Positions 27,708 through 37,909 of a DNA stretch of 64,000 nucleotides are shown here, one piece after another (within the stretch, counting starts at the first letter, position 1; each line of letters starts with the position of its first letter). Made by a program: the position numbers and the translations under genes. Source of the stretch: Caldilineaceae bacterium (lineage in GTDB: Bacteria > Chloroflexota > Anaerolineae > Caldilineales > Caldilineaceae); assembly GCA_958295845.1 (NCBI GenBank), contig OY282376.1, positions 2,059,022-2,123,021 of the forward strand. Direction: 5' to 3'. The notes beneath the pieces are model-generated. The model did not search any database, had not been told where the DNA came from, and was given only the letters and a program-made list of their open reading frames with translations.

Positions 27708-29690
27708 TTACTTCTCCCGTATAACCCAAAGCTCTACCTCTTGCCGTACCGGGACGCTCCCCGGAATCTGCCGCCTCTCACGATAGAGCATCCACCTCAA
27801 TAGAGCCCCTGTACTCTCCAACTCTGTGGGCAACCAGTGCTGTGTCACAGAGTAACTGCTTCCAACGAAACCGGCGGGCAGCAGGTCCCATTCTTCCCTG
27901 TTTCCGGGCGTGCCCCGAGACACCACCAGAGCTTCCGCCTCGACGCCCGTCAAGTCGATTCCGGGGTGCCAACGCAGATCGCTCATTGCTCGCAAATGCC
28001 AGTAAAAGAAAGGCAAATGGGATTGCTCTATCTGCAAATAGACCGGTGCTTCAGTAGGATCACCTGTCCGCAAGGAACTCAGGCGGGCAATATCTTCCGC
28101 CAATAGTACCATTCCGCTGTCGCCGGTCTCAGCAAAAAGTGATCGACTATGCTCGTATTCCGGCCTCAGATTCAGCATCCAGCTACCGCTTACCTGGGCC
28201 AGAAAAAACGCAATCAAAGTCAGGAAACCGAAAACATGTGCACTGGCACTATACCCGGACCACCAGACGAAAAACGCGCCAAGCGCGGGAATCAACAGAT
28301 AGAAAGTAGCCAGCCTGGAATCAAGACTGCCGTCTCGCATCGAAAGGCTGATAGTGCCCGTCCAGAAAAATGCTGTCACCAGCAGTATCCCCATCGTAGC
28401 AAACGCCGGCATACGTGCGCTGTCCCGAAACAGGATTCCAACTGGTGCCATCTGCAACAAGTGCGTTGCCGTTCCCGCCGCCAAAAGTAACAACATCAAT
28501 CCAGAAACGAGTAGGCTGACAGGTGTGCGCCCCGGTAACAGGATCAACAGTAGGCCCCAGGCCGTACCCGCACTGAGCACCTTTAGCCACATCGCGTCGA
28601 GAACTGCTCGTCTTCCGGCTTCGACGACTTCCCCATCGTTGACAACCTGCCCCGCCTGGCTGCCGGCAAAGAATGCTGTCCTGTAGAGGGCGATTGCCAC
28701 CCCCGCGCCTCCGAACAAAAGAAGGAACGGTTCATCAACCAGCAGCCTCAATAGCGCCCACGTTACTGTGTAATTGTGGTCCCCCAGCAGAACCCCTGTA
28801 GTCCCCGACCAGCCCACCAAGTGAGCGACGGCAGTTCCCACGCTTTCTCCAATGGCCGATAACCCAGCAAGATTCGAAAAAAGACCCGTCGATCCCAAAG
28901 CAGCCGTTCCCGCACAGATTAGTGCAGCCTGCCTCCCTTTGACCTGCAAGAGAGCCGCAAGCTGGCTCCCCCTGAGCAAATAGAAAGCGTACAAGACTAT
29001 TGGCAGCAACAGCCACGCTAGCGGGCCGCTGATCAGAAATAGACCCCCAGTCACCGCAAGCCGATTTAACTGCACGCCCTCATTTCCGTCATCGAACAGC
29101 CCATTCAGAAGCAGTACACCAGTCAAGACCGACAGGGTCGACCCATCAGCCAGCCGGCTGAACGATAACAACCATGGATCGAAAGCGAATAACACAGCTG
29201 CAATCAGCGCGCCCTCGAGTCCCACCCGGCGCCGCAACCCCCAGGACGCCAGAACCAGACCCGCCCCTGCGCACGCCAACGGAAAACGGGCCCAGAAGCT
29301 GCTCCCGCCCCCTGTCACAAGAAACAGGGCGCGCTGAATCGTATACAGTAAAGGGCTGGCGGGTGGGCGTGGGTCAGGTAGTCCGATTTCTTCCAGTATA
29401 CCGGCCGAATGGTCCAACCAGGCGGGCCAGATCTGAGCAGCCTCTAAGGGAGATACGAGATTTAAGTCGCCAAGGGAAAAAAGTCGAATTCCCAGTGCCA
29501 GCATGAACAGAATCGCGTACAATGCCTGTTCCACCGTTGGCGCACTGCCTTTCGACGCCACACTGCCTTCCGACGCCACACTGCCTTCCGACGCCGCCGC
29601 CTGCGCGCCGTGAAACGGTTCTGTAGCTGGCTGGCCCTCAGTAAGTGGCCTCTTACCTACTCTCTGATCCTGCGCTGTCCCTGGAGTCAC
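27708..29690 (-). CDS. GT39-like polytopic membrane protein with altered catalytic motif
   Basis: This 660-residue protein has a short cytoplasmic tail with an ASEGSV repeat, then about a dozen hydrophobic segments arranged as in GT39/ArnT proteins. The loop after the first span reads LNLVSPLEAAQIWPAWL, where active GT39 proteins have an acidic pair (DE); here the Asp is Leu and only the Glu remains. It may therefore be inactive, a partner subunit, or use another acid. The C-terminal outer domain (about 510-660) is soluble. The gene lies in a tight run: 30 bases after the DUF2298 gene and 3 bases before the Agl23-like gene. Confidence 0.7.
   Translation of the reverse strand: MTPGTAQDQRVGKRPLTEGQPATEPFHGAQAAASEGSVASEGSVASKGSAPTVEQALYAILFMLALGIRLFSLGDLNLVSPLEAAQIWPAWLDHSAGILEEIGLPDPRPPASPLLYTIQRALFLVTGGGSSFWARFPLACAGAGLVLASWGLRRRVGLEGALIAAVLFAFDPWLLSFSRLADGSTLSVLTGVLLLNGLFDDGNEGVQLNRLAVTGGLFLISGPLAWLLLPIVLYAFYLLRGSQLAALLQVKGRQAALICAGTAALGSTGLFSNLAGLSAIGESVGTAVAHLVGWSGTTGVLLGDHNYTVTWALLRLLVDEPFLLLFGGAGVAIALYRTAFFAGSQAGQVVNDGEVVEAGRRAVLDAMWLKVLSAGTAWGLLLILLPGRTPVSLLVSGLMLLLLAAGTATHLLQMAPVGILFRDSARMPAFATMGILLVTAFFWTGTISLSMRDGSLDSRLATFYLLIPALGAFFVWWSGYSASAHVFGFLTLIAFFLAQVSGSWMLNLRPEYEHSRSLFAETGDSGMVLLAEDIARLSSLRTGDPTEAPVYLQIEQSHLPFFYWHLRAMSDLRWHPGIDLTGVEAEALVVSRGTPGNREEWDLLPAGFVGSSYSVTQHWLPTELESTGALLRWMLYRERRQIPGSVPVRQEVELWVIREK
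29543..29596 (-). repeat. 18-bp coding tandem repeat, three copies
   Basis: Three copies of an 18-base unit (CACTGCCTTCCGACGCCA on the plus strand; one C-to-T change in the first, A-to-G at the end of the last) encode ASEGSV-type repeats in the cytoplasmic tail of the GT39-like protein. Copy number could vary by slippage. Confidence 0.85.
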
Positions 29691-29720
29691 CTGCAGCCTG
29701 TTACCTCTTCTACCGTTTTC

Positions 29721-32333
29721 CTATCTGTCTGACGCGCCCATCGCGCGGTAAATCCGATAACTTCCCTGCTCATATGCCAGTTCGAGGATCTGGCCCAACT
29801 GGTATTCCAGCGCAGGCGCTATACCATACTGGGTGCGTTCCTCTGGGCCAACAAGGACATAGTCAATCTGCCAGCGATTCAGTGTTTCCTCCAGCGTAGA
29901 CGGCCGGGGCGACTGATAGACTTCCCGGATAGCTTCGGCGCGTCCGACCGCCATCTCTCCATAGGCGCGCCCGCGCCATTGGGCCTCGTGTCCATCCCAT
30001 CCCAGCAATGTGGCCCGGCCCGTTGCCGCGCTGATCCGCGCCGTATTGAATCCGTAGCTCGCCCCCTTGGCCTCCAGAATCACCGACTCAGGACGCGTAT
30101 TTCGCCTGATCCAGTCGATAACTGCTAACTCCTCGTCACCAACGTGGGCCAGGCCGTTAAGCGTCGGCTCTCTCGTACCGAATCCCTTAATCTTAGCATA
30201 CGCCCCAGCCACAGGATAGACAAGGCACGCGAAGATGAGTAGGAGAGAAAGAACCGATGGAACCAGTCCCAAGGCGGGCAGGGCAGCCCCTCCACCTCCC
30301 ACTTGACCGATGCGGCGCACCGCCAATTCCAAGTACCTCGCGATCGCATATGCCGCTGCAATCCCGAACAACAACCAGCTTTGATAATAGAACTTGAATA
30401 CCGTATTCATGCGGGTGCCGAAGTTGTCGCGAAGATACACAAACTCCGGCATATACGTCAGTAAGCTCCCAATTGCAAACAGGCAAAGGACAAATGTGGT
30501 CGTCTGCGAGCCATTGCCCGGCAGGGCCAACCGTTGCCAGAGTAGGCTCAACGTGATCGCCGTAAGTCCGCCCAGTAACAGAAACGTCCAGGGCTGTCCC
30601 AGCCGCCGCCGGACAATGCTCGCCAGCATTTCACCAGAGTCGCCTGCAGCGTATGCTGACAGCAGCCCGGTCGCGACCAGGAAGACCAAAGGCAGACCCA
30701 GGACGAAAATCCCCGCCGCGACCATTACACCCGCCGGCGGTCGCTGCTCCCGCCATCCCAGTATGAGAAGGCCCGCGCCGGCCAGCAGGAAATGCCCGAA
30801 CATCAACAGAAACTGTGGTATTCGCGTTGGGTGGAGCAAGTTTGGCAAAATGCCGCCCGCCTGACTCTGCGCCGTCAGAAAGTACGGCACATACAGTAGG
30901 AAGGCCCCCAGGACAACCGTAACCCCAACGATGGCCCCCCGAGTCAGCGCCCTCTGCAGCACAGCCACAACATCTCTAGTCTTGCGGGCTCCCGTGAACA
31001 TCGCCACCAATACGAGCAGGAGCCAGTAAGGAGGGAAGTCCCAGGTATTCAGAAAAAGTAGTGCGCCTGCCGCTGCCACAATCAGCACAATCCCCGCGCC
31101 GCCTAACATCGATGTAACTGACCGGAGATCAGTACCCACCGACGATAGGAAAGAGCCGATCCCGCCTCGTCTTTCTCCGCTGCTTCTGCCCAGACTTGCC
31201 GGCGTCTCGCGACGGTCCGAACCATCCGCACTGAACCAGTTCAAAGCCATGGCAACGACCAGAAGTACAAAAGGCATTGCCAGCAAATGGGGATGATTGT
31301 CCGAAAGTACATAACTGAAGATCGGGAACTCGTCGATAATCTCAATGTGGTTCCCATCAAGGTCGATATCTTCGATAACGCGGCTGGCTCGCCACCACCA
31401 GCTCCATCCGCTGTCTATGTACCACCTGCCGGTCACCTGTGAATGCTCCGGAAAGTTATATACATCAACCAGCTGAATCAAGCCGTGTATCTGCACGCCC
31501 TGGGCATAGAGCCACTCGAGAATTACATGCAGATTTGAGGTCAACGCCACCGCGACCGCCGTCAGCAGCCCAGCCACGAAAGAGAATGAACCTGCGGACC
31601 TCCCAACCATCGGGCGAACCACACGGACATCGGAATCTTCAGTGCCTTTCCCCTCCTCAACCTTCCCTCTGGAACCCAGACGAAACAGGTTATACCCCAC
31701 CCCAAAGCTTGCCGTGACCAGCAGGCCGAACCAGCAAGCCTGTCCCAGATTGTAGGCGACCTCTGGCAACTGGCCGGCCAGATGAGCCAGCGTCGAAATC
31801 ATCCAATAGCCGAAATAGTAGTAGCTGATGGCATAGCCGGACAGCCAGGGATCTCGCGGCGGATATGTGGCACTGGTCCAGATTCCATTGATGAACATCA
31901 GGTCCATTGGCTGTTCAGTGTGGCTGATCGCAGGGTCATGTGAACGTACCCATGTCCAGGCCGCGAACGCTACCAGAAATAACAGCTCGACCCCGACAAT
32001 ATAGCTCCAGGATGGCAGCAGCCTCAATAATGAGCCGAATCCGGCGCGTCCACCGTTGCCGTCAGCTTCACCCCCGCGCCAGAGAGCCCAGATGCTGAAC
32101 AGAGCAACAAGGAGTGTGGCCAGCCATGCTCCCCCTGATGTATTGCGAAGCAAACCGTAGCTGGTACCCAGCCAAAGCAGCAGGCTGACCAGGAAGATTC
32201 CCAGAACGCGAGAAAAAGCGTATCCTCGATCTGGCAAAGCGCGGAAATGTCTCAACGCCAATGGCATCGCCGCGACGCTTAGAATCTGCGTTACTGCGTA
32301 CCAGCCCAGGAAAGCAACGACGATCTCACGCAC
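29721..32333 (-). CDS. Chlor_Arch_YYY (DUF2298) polytopic membrane protein
   Basis: This 870-residue, strongly hydrophobic protein carries the family hallmark YYYFG within WLSGYAISYYYFGYWM (about 160), preceded by the conserved EQPMDLMFINGIWTSATYPPRDPW. The layout (about 20 spans and a C-terminal soluble domain with LNRWQIDYVLVGPEE) matches DUF2298/TIGR03662, a family spread over Chloroflexota and Archaea. The biochemical role is unknown, but its neighbours are GT39/Agl23 genes and the spans resemble GT-C glycosyltransferases. The gene overlaps the upstream Nudix gene by 8 bases, so both are translated from one mRNA. The ATG is within the Nudix 3' end. Confidence 0.9.
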   Translation of the reverse strand: MREIVVAFLGWYAVTQILSVAAMPLALRHFRALPDRGYAFSRVLGIFLVSLLLWLGTSYGLLRNTSGGAWLATLLVALFSIWALWRGGEADGNGGRAGFGSLLRLLPSWSYIVGVELLFLVAFAAWTWVRSHDPAISHTEQPMDLMFINGIWTSATYPPRDPWLSGYAISYYYFGYWMISTLAHLAGQLPEVAYNLGQACWFGLLVTASFGVGYNLFRLGSRGKVEEGKGTEDSDVRVVRPMVGRSAGSFSFVAGLLTAVAVALTSNLHVILEWLYAQGVQIHGLIQLVDVYNFPEHSQVTGRWYIDSGWSWWWRASRVIEDIDLDGNHIEIIDEFPIFSYVLSDNHPHLLAMPFVLLVVAMALNWFSADGSDRRETPASLGRSSGERRGGIGSFLSSVGTDLRSVTSMLGGAGIVLIVAAAGALLFLNTWDFPPYWLLLVLVAMFTGARKTRDVVAVLQRALTRGAIVGVTVVLGAFLLYVPYFLTAQSQAGGILPNLLHPTRIPQFLLMFGHFLLAGAGLLILGWREQRPPAGVMVAAGIFVLGLPLVFLVATGLLSAYAAGDSGEMLASIVRRRLGQPWTFLLLGGLTAITLSLLWQRLALPGNGSQTTTFVLCLFAIGSLLTYMPEFVYLRDNFGTRMNTVFKFYYQSWLLFGIAAAYAIARYLELAVRRIGQVGGGGAALPALGLVPSVLSLLLIFACLVYPVAGAYAKIKGFGTREPTLNGLAHVGDEELAVIDWIRRNTRPESVILEAKGASYGFNTARISAATGRATLLGWDGHEAQWRGRAYGEMAVGRAEAIREVYQSPRPSTLEETLNRWQIDYVLVGPEERTQYGIAPALEYQLGQILELAYEQGSYRIYRAMGASDR

Positions 32334-32937
32334 GCGGCGCGTCCCCTCTTCCGTTGTCAGCCTCTACCGGTCCATCACCCCCTGAGAAGGGATATGTCTC
32401 ACGAGCCGTCTCCCCGGAAAAGCCCCCTGCCACCTGATCTGTCCTGCCCACTCTTCTCGACTCCTTAGCCTCGATCTGAATTACTGCCTCCCGGATCACC
32501 TGTCTGCCAAATGACTCCATCGGCGGCAGCTTGTCTGCCGCAAAGAAGCGGGCCTCCAGAATCTCCACAGGATCGATCTTCATCTCCCCGCCGGCAATTC
32601 GCCCCCACAAATAGAACTCCAGAATACGACGCGTCGCCCGATGGCAGACAACAGATTCAACCGATGTCTCCAAGGCCAGCTCCTCCTTCACCTCCCGCCG
32701 CCAGCAGCTGTAAATCGTTTCGCCGGGAGACAGCCAGCCCCCGGGCAGTCCCCACAACCGCGTGTTATGAAAACGATGGCGCAACAGCAGAACCTGCCCT
32801 TCATCGTTCAGCAGGACACCGCTTACCCCTACCATCACTTTGCCCGTTACCGCCCAGGTGACTGCCCCGCGCAACCACTGCGGCGCCCTGTTCCAGACGC
32901 CCGCCGCCAGCGGCGCCAATCGAGTGAGTTGGCGCAT
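32326..32937 (-). CDS. Nudix hydrolase
   Basis: This 203-residue protein has a Nudix box, GGWLSPGETIYSCWRREVKEEL (about 67-88). It fits Gx5Ex7REUxEE, with Ala instead of the usual late Gly. Nudix enzymes hydrolyse nucleoside diphosphates linked to another group, such as nucleotide sugars. The N-terminal 30 residues are basic and amphipathic, the C-terminal 40 polar and probably disordered. It sits inside the membrane glycosyltransferase run, overlapping the DUF2298 gene by 8 bases and starting 7 bases after the fused GT39/DUF2298 gene. A role in trimming nucleotide-sugar or polyprenyl donors is possible; the substrate cannot be read from sequence. Confidence 0.9.
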   Translation of the reverse strand: MRQLTRLAPLAAGVWNRAPQWLRGAVTWAVTGKVMVGVSGVLLNDEGQVLLLRHRFHNTRLWGLPGGWLSPGETIYSCWRREVKEELALETSVESVVCHRATRRILEFYLWGRIAGGEMKIDPVEILEARFFAADKLPPMESFGRQVIREAVIQIEAKESRRVGRTDQVAGGFSGETARETYPFSGGDGPVEADNGRGDAPRA

Positions 32938-32944
32938 CCGCCCC

Positions 32945-35900
32945 CTATCGGCCCTCTAACTGGCCCTGAATATAAGAGGGAACTGCGTAAACTGTCACCT
33001 CGGGATTTCGATAGACCGACTCAAGAATCCCGGACTTTGCCAACGCCGCCAGCCTTGCTTCAGCGCCAGGATGTTGATGCCTCTCCAGCTGGCCCGCGTA
33101 GATGAGGCCGATCTCCAGTTCGTCAATGAGGCTTTCTATGCGTTTCAAATCCTCCGTATTCCAAAACTCGGAAAGTTTCCCGTGACGTTCGCCAACGTCC
33201 TTACTGTAACGCTGCTCCCCTGCATGCATTCCCAACAACCCGCTCAACCCCGTTAAGCTGGCCACACGTGTGCCACCAGCCCGGTAATAATCAAGCTGAG
33301 CAGATTCAGCCAGGACAACATTTCCCTGTACATTCTCCAGGAGCCACTGGATTGCCTCCCAATCGTACTGGAGTTCGATTGCATTGCTACTGTCAGGCCA
33401 GTGGTAGACCCCGTTCTCCATGAAAGCCATTCCGTTCAGCGTCCCTATCGGAGGCCGCCAGCCCGGAAACCGCTGCGACAGCCGCGACGGCGTCCCCAGG
33501 AGCGGATAGACCAGGCTCGCAGCTAGCAGGATGAGGAAGACCGTGCCCCAGGCGCCTCGAACTGTGTCAAACGCCAGCCTGAGCTGGGGGCGCAGTTTCC
33601 AGGATTCGACAGGAGCTGAAGCCATGCCCTCTTCTCTATCTCCGCCCCGCAGCATCGTCTCAAAACGGGCGTATATCCTGGGCAGTGCTATCGCCGCCGC
33701 CAAGCCCCATAGCACCCACACTTGGTTATAGAATTTGAAGAGCGTGTTCATTCGGTAGGCGTCGCCGCCCTGCAAATGGTCCTTCAGGTAAACTACCTGC
33801 GTACCGGCCAGAACAGCCAGGCCGGTCACAGCCAGCAGCGCAACACATACTGTCCCCGTGTCGACCGCCCTCCCTCTCCGCCAGATGTGCGAACCAGCTA
33901 TACCGAGCGCCGGCAAGCAGATGGCCAGCACCGTCTGATTCGTGAACAGGAGTAGCAAGAGTGATGCAAGAAAAAGCGCCGGAAGCAGAAAAACCCCGCT
34001 AAAATAGACAACTGTCGGCCGCTGTACGAGCAGCCTGTGAACACGCAAATAGCGAATGCGGCGCAATTCCCCCCGCCCTACTACCAGCCACGTAAAGATG
34101 ACAAAAGCGAAAAACCCCCAAATTTGCGTCCACTTGCCCAATTCATCTGGCGACCGCACCAACCCGATACCGCTGGCCGCGACATTCGAGTAGCTGTTGA
34201 AGAAGGGCAGAAAGAGAAGGTACGCCCCGACCCCAATGACAATTCCTAGCACAGCAACCAGCACAACTTGCAGACGGCCTCCCCTGCGATAAAGTGTGAC
34301 CGCTAGGGCGAGCACACCCAACCCCAGGTATGTGGGAAGGTCCCACAGATTCACTGCCGCCAGCACGCCCAAAGTGAAGGCCAGACCGACGACGAGCAAA
34401 CCCACGTTGTACCAGTTCTTCCCCCAACTGAGGCTATCGCTGTTCAGTAGTGCCAGGACAAGCGCCACAAAGAAAATCGAGAATGGAATGCCGATCATAT
34501 GCGGATGTAGATCCGCGTAAGTAAAGCTCCAATAGGGAAACTCGTTGATCGTGTGCGGGATCACCCGGCTCGGCGCCCAAAAATCATACCTGGGCAATGC
34601 AGCGCCGGAAATATAGACGCGCCACAGTCCACTCACTGCATGGACTGCCCCTTGAAGTCCGGGAAAACTGCTCTCGAATCCGCTCTCGCTGACTCTGCTC
34701 AGCGACTGCACCAACTGCACGAAGCCAGCCAGATTGCCGAAAATAGCAACAAACAGCGGAGCCAGCAGCGCCGCGCCTACGCCTTCGTACCAGGGAAGCT
34801 GGTGTACAACAGATCCCCCTCTGGAATGTTCCCTTTCTAGAAGACCTTCGCTGTTCATCACCTCGGCCTCATGTTCGGTGCCGACTATGTCCTCCGGTTC
34901 CAAGCTGATCAATCCGGTTGCCTCCGGTCGGGCGCCCCTTTCCAGCGCCCAGTGAGGACTGCCGCGCCAAATGTCGGAGGGCTGTGGTTCCGTCACGTCT
35001 CCCACTGGTGGACCGTCGCTCTGCCCTGCAGCAGTCAGTTCCTCCGGCCCGAACGCTTCAACTGGGGCGGCTGGAATCTCCGGCTCCCCAGCTGGCTCAG
35101 GCTCCGCACGCGGCTCGCCGGCCGCTTCTGTCGGATGTCCTCTCCGACTCTCGTGCGACTGAAACCCGCTCACAGAATAGGCCACGGCAAACGCGTTTAC
35201 CACTGTGAGCGCAAAGAGCATGGGAATGGCCAGATTGAATGCCACTTCCGCGTAGATGCCGGTCAACTTGATAAGGTAACCAACCAGATAAATCCCGTAG
35301 TAGTAATAGTTGATGTACCCGCCCGCAAAATGCGGGTCCACAGGTGGAAAATACGGGCTCCGCAGTATCCCGTTCAGGAACGCGAACTCCATGAACTTCT
35401 CGCCCCCGAACCAGGGCTGCCATATGTCTGGATTCGCCCGCCTAATCAGCACAAAGGACAGGAACGAGCCCGCGAACAGACCTTCCCCGAAAAGAAGGAT
35501 CCCCCACATGCGCCGCAAAAACGAGAGCATGTCCCGCCACGTGAAGACCAGCACCGCAGCGCTTACGAGCACAACCATTCCCGCCACCAGCCACGCATTG
35601 CGCACGGAATTCTGGGCCAGGCCAGAGCTGGCAAACACCCACAGCAGCCACCCGCTCAGCAGCCACCCAAGCGTTTTGGCCAGCAGGAAACCGCGATCCC
35701 GCAGACCGCGGAACAGTGAAAAGGCAAGCGGCCATGCAGTCCAGCCGAGCAGAGAAACGACCAGCCACCACCAGCCTACCGCAAGCCAGGGCGCATTGCT
35801 GGCGGCCGTGTTCCATCTGTAATTGTCTACCAAAGGCAGTTCCCTCAGCGGCGTTGCCAGCAGAAGCGACGATTGTGAACCGTCTGCTCCGTTGGCTGCC

Positions 35901-37909
35901 CCGCCGTCGCTGCCCTCAGCGATCTCATGGCCCTGTACGAACGCAAGCACTATGTTTATCAGGCCCCGGTCCTGGCTCTCAGGCGCACTTCCCAATCCGA
36001 TCGCATTCAAAAGAGGCGCGAGCGCTGGCTCACGTCCCCGATCCCAGTGCACCGCGCCTTCCCACGACCCGTCCAACAGGCTGTCGATTTCAGAGCCGCT
36101 CAACGCCCGCTCCTTTGCCAGTATGGACACCCGCGGGTGGTCATATAGGCTCCAGCTTTCGTCTGCCCCGTGGTCCGCGAACGTCAGGCCCAGCAGAGCG
36201 GGCGGCGTCGTGAAATCAGCTGCCAGCGCAAAGCCCAACTGCCCGCCGAACATTAGCTCATAGTAGCGGTTGGTCATCGGATACCGCGCCGGCAACTCAT
36301 CCACGCTTTCGTAGATACGCTTGGAACTGTAGATGACGTAGTCCGCCTCTTGCAGCTTTTCCCGCAGTATCTCGTACTTCTCCGCGGTATCCTCCTCATA
36401 CGGCGACCAGTCAATATGCCGCAGGCCGTGGCTGCCCATATCCATCCCCGGTTCGCCCGGAAGGCTCTTCGGCAGCGGATCGTCCCATGACTCCCACAAA
36501 ATGACCGAACCCGGTTCCGCGTTGGCATAGACCCAGCGGCTCGCCGTCACCCAAGTATGCTCGCTCCCATAGACGCCGTTGGTGTACGCGAGCGACCAAA
36601 ACACACCGCCCCCAACAGCGACAAGAGCCAGTACTACGCCCGGAATTCGCACGGCCAGCCGCAGTTTCGGGTTGACTCTCGACTGCAATAGCCAGACGAT
36701 CAACCCTGCTGCAAAGAGTAGGATAAACGGCAGCACAGGGCTCATGTACCGGTTAAACTTGGCCAAAAACGCGCCCGTAATGCCGAAATACGGCACCACC
36801 CACGCCCAAACAATCAACTCGTCGGCTCGCGCCCGGTAGAAAGCCGTCTTCCCCACCGCCCATGCGCTTCCGGCCAGCGCTGCCAATCCCAAGGGCCAGC
36901 CCATCCCCCAGACAACCTGCTGTCCAATAGAATAAAGATAGGGGACCGTATTGCGGTACTGACGGGTAAAGGGAAAATCAACCACGCCGCGCACCATCCG
37001 ACCCTGTTCCACCAGCGTAGCTTGGATGAAACTCACCCAGTCGAGCACGGCATAGGGGCTGGTGACCAAGAAAACGACTGCAGCGGCGAGATAGGCGACC
37101 AAAAGCAAATGAAGAGAGCCCCCTGCTCTCCGCTCCCCGTCGATCGACTGAGTCTGGTCTCCCCTCCTCCATTCCAGAATAAGTGCCGCCGTGAATGGTA
37201 CCGCCAGTATCGGTAGCGCGCTGAATTTGGAAGAGATCGCCAATCCCGCGCCGATTCCCGCCAGGAGTACACCCCGCCGCGAACGCTCCTGCACCATCAG
37301 CACGCCCCCGTACACCGCCAGCACAGCAAACGTCGTGCTTGCAGGGTCCATCGCAAAGAAATGGCTCAGCTGAATTGCCTGGGCAGTGAACGCGTAAAAT
37401 GTCGCCGCCAGCAGACCCCCCAACGCGCCGTAAAGTCTTCGTCCCAGCAGGAAGAGCAGAAAAATCGTCAAGGTATCCAGCAACGCCATCATCAACCGGC
37501 CCGCGATAGCCACACCTTCGCACGCGGTATTGGCCCGCTCCATCAGTCCTATCGTCCGATCAGAAAAGGGCAGCAACTTCGCCGGTCCGGCTAGACCGCC
37601 AAGCAATTCGCCGGTCAAAACACCCAGATAGAGCGGAAAGTGCCCGTACGTAAACGATCGGCGCCGCTCGTTTTTACGGTCCCAAAGAGGGTTGAGCGGA
37701 CTGCGTTGCGGATCGAGAAACTCATCGACCGACGCCGGCCAACCGATCGTCGGCGCATAGAAGCACGTTGTGCTTCGCTCATCAGGATGAGAATTCAACC
37801 CGCCGTCGAATCTGACGTTCCAGGTTCTCAAGCCCAGCCCGGCCAAAATGACCGCCCCCAGAACAAAATGTATGACTATCGAAGTAGGCTTGCGCGCAAT
37901 AGATTGCAT
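32945..37909 (-). CDS. GT39-type glycosyltransferase fused to Chlor_Arch_YYY (DUF2298) protein
   Basis: A protein of about 1654 residues joins two polytopic proteins in one chain. The N-terminal half resembles GT39, with the first outer loop GGLNSHPDERSTTCFYAP (Asp-Glu) and a soluble outer domain near 450-640. The C-terminal half carries the DUF2298 signature YFPPVDPHFAGGYINYYYYG, a long cytoplasmic acidic Pro/Glu linker, and the conserved NEFPYWSFTYADLHPHM. The frame opens 33 codons further up to a GTG at 38008 with no ribosome site; the ATG at 37909 gives a natural hydrophobic start and is preferred. It heads the tightly packed cluster. The fusion suggests the two activities work together in one complex. 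Confidence 0.85.
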   Translation of the reverse strand: MQSIARKPTSIVIHFVLGAVILAGLGLRTWNVRFDGGLNSHPDERSTTCFYAPTIGWPASVDEFLDPQRSPLNPLWDRKNERRRSFTYGHFPLYLGVLTGELLGGLAGPAKLLPFSDRTIGLMERANTACEGVAIAGRLMMALLDTLTIFLLFLLGRRLYGALGGLLAATFYAFTAQAIQLSHFFAMDPASTTFAVLAVYGGVLMVQERSRRGVLLAGIGAGLAISSKFSALPILAVPFTAALILEWRRGDQTQSIDGERRAGGSLHLLLVAYLAAAVVFLVTSPYAVLDWVSFIQATLVEQGRMVRGVVDFPFTRQYRNTVPYLYSIGQQVVWGMGWPLGLAALAGSAWAVGKTAFYRARADELIVWAWVVPYFGITGAFLAKFNRYMSPVLPFILLFAAGLIVWLLQSRVNPKLRLAVRIPGVVLALVAVGGGVFWSLAYTNGVYGSEHTWVTASRWVYANAEPGSVILWESWDDPLPKSLPGEPGMDMGSHGLRHIDWSPYEEDTAEKYEILREKLQEADYVIYSSKRIYESVDELPARYPMTNRYYELMFGGQLGFALAADFTTPPALLGLTFADHGADESWSLYDHPRVSILAKERALSGSEIDSLLDGSWEGAVHWDRGREPALAPLLNAIGLGSAPESQDRGLINIVLAFVQGHEIAEGSDGGAANGADGSQSSLLLATPLRELPLVDNYRWNTAASNAPWLAVGWWWLVVSLLGWTAWPLAFSLFRGLRDRGFLLAKTLGWLLSGWLLWVFASSGLAQNSVRNAWLVAGMVVLVSAAVLVFTWRDMLSFLRRMWGILLFGEGLFAGSFLSFVLIRRANPDIWQPWFGGEKFMEFAFLNGILRSPYFPPVDPHFAGGYINYYYYGIYLVGYLIKLTGIYAEVAFNLAIPMLFALTVVNAFAVAYSVSGFQSHESRRGHPTEAAGEPRAEPEPAGEPEIPAAPVEAFGPEELTAAGQSDGPPVGDVTEPQPSDIWRGSPHWALERGARPEATGLISLEPEDIVGTEHEAEVMNSEGLLEREHSRGGSVVHQLPWYEGVGAALLAPLFVAIFGNLAGFVQLVQSLSRVSESGFESSFPGLQGAVHAVSGLWRVYISGAALPRYDFWAPSRVIPHTINEFPYWSFTYADLHPHMIGIPFSIFFVALVLALLNSDSLSWGKNWYNVGLLVVGLAFTLGVLAAVNLWDLPTYLGLGVLALAVTLYRRGGRLQVVLVAVLGIVIGVGAYLLFLPFFNSYSNVAASGIGLVRSPDELGKWTQIWGFFAFVIFTWLVVGRGELRRIRYLRVHRLLVQRPTVVYFSGVFLLPALFLASLLLLLFTNQTVLAICLPALGIAGSHIWRRGRAVDTGTVCVALLAVTGLAVLAGTQVVYLKDHLQGGDAYRMNTLFKFYNQVWVLWGLAAAIALPRIYARFETMLRGGDREEGMASAPVESWKLRPQLRLAFDTVRGAWGTVFLILLAASLVYPLLGTPSRLSQRFPGWRPPIGTLNGMAFMENGVYHWPDSSNAIELQYDWEAIQWLLENVQGNVVLAESAQLDYYRAGGTRVASLTGLSGLLGMHAGEQRYSKDVGERHGKLSEFWNTEDLKRIESLIDELEIGLIYAGQLERHQHPGAEARLAALAKSGILESVYRNPEVTVYAVPSYIQGQLEGR

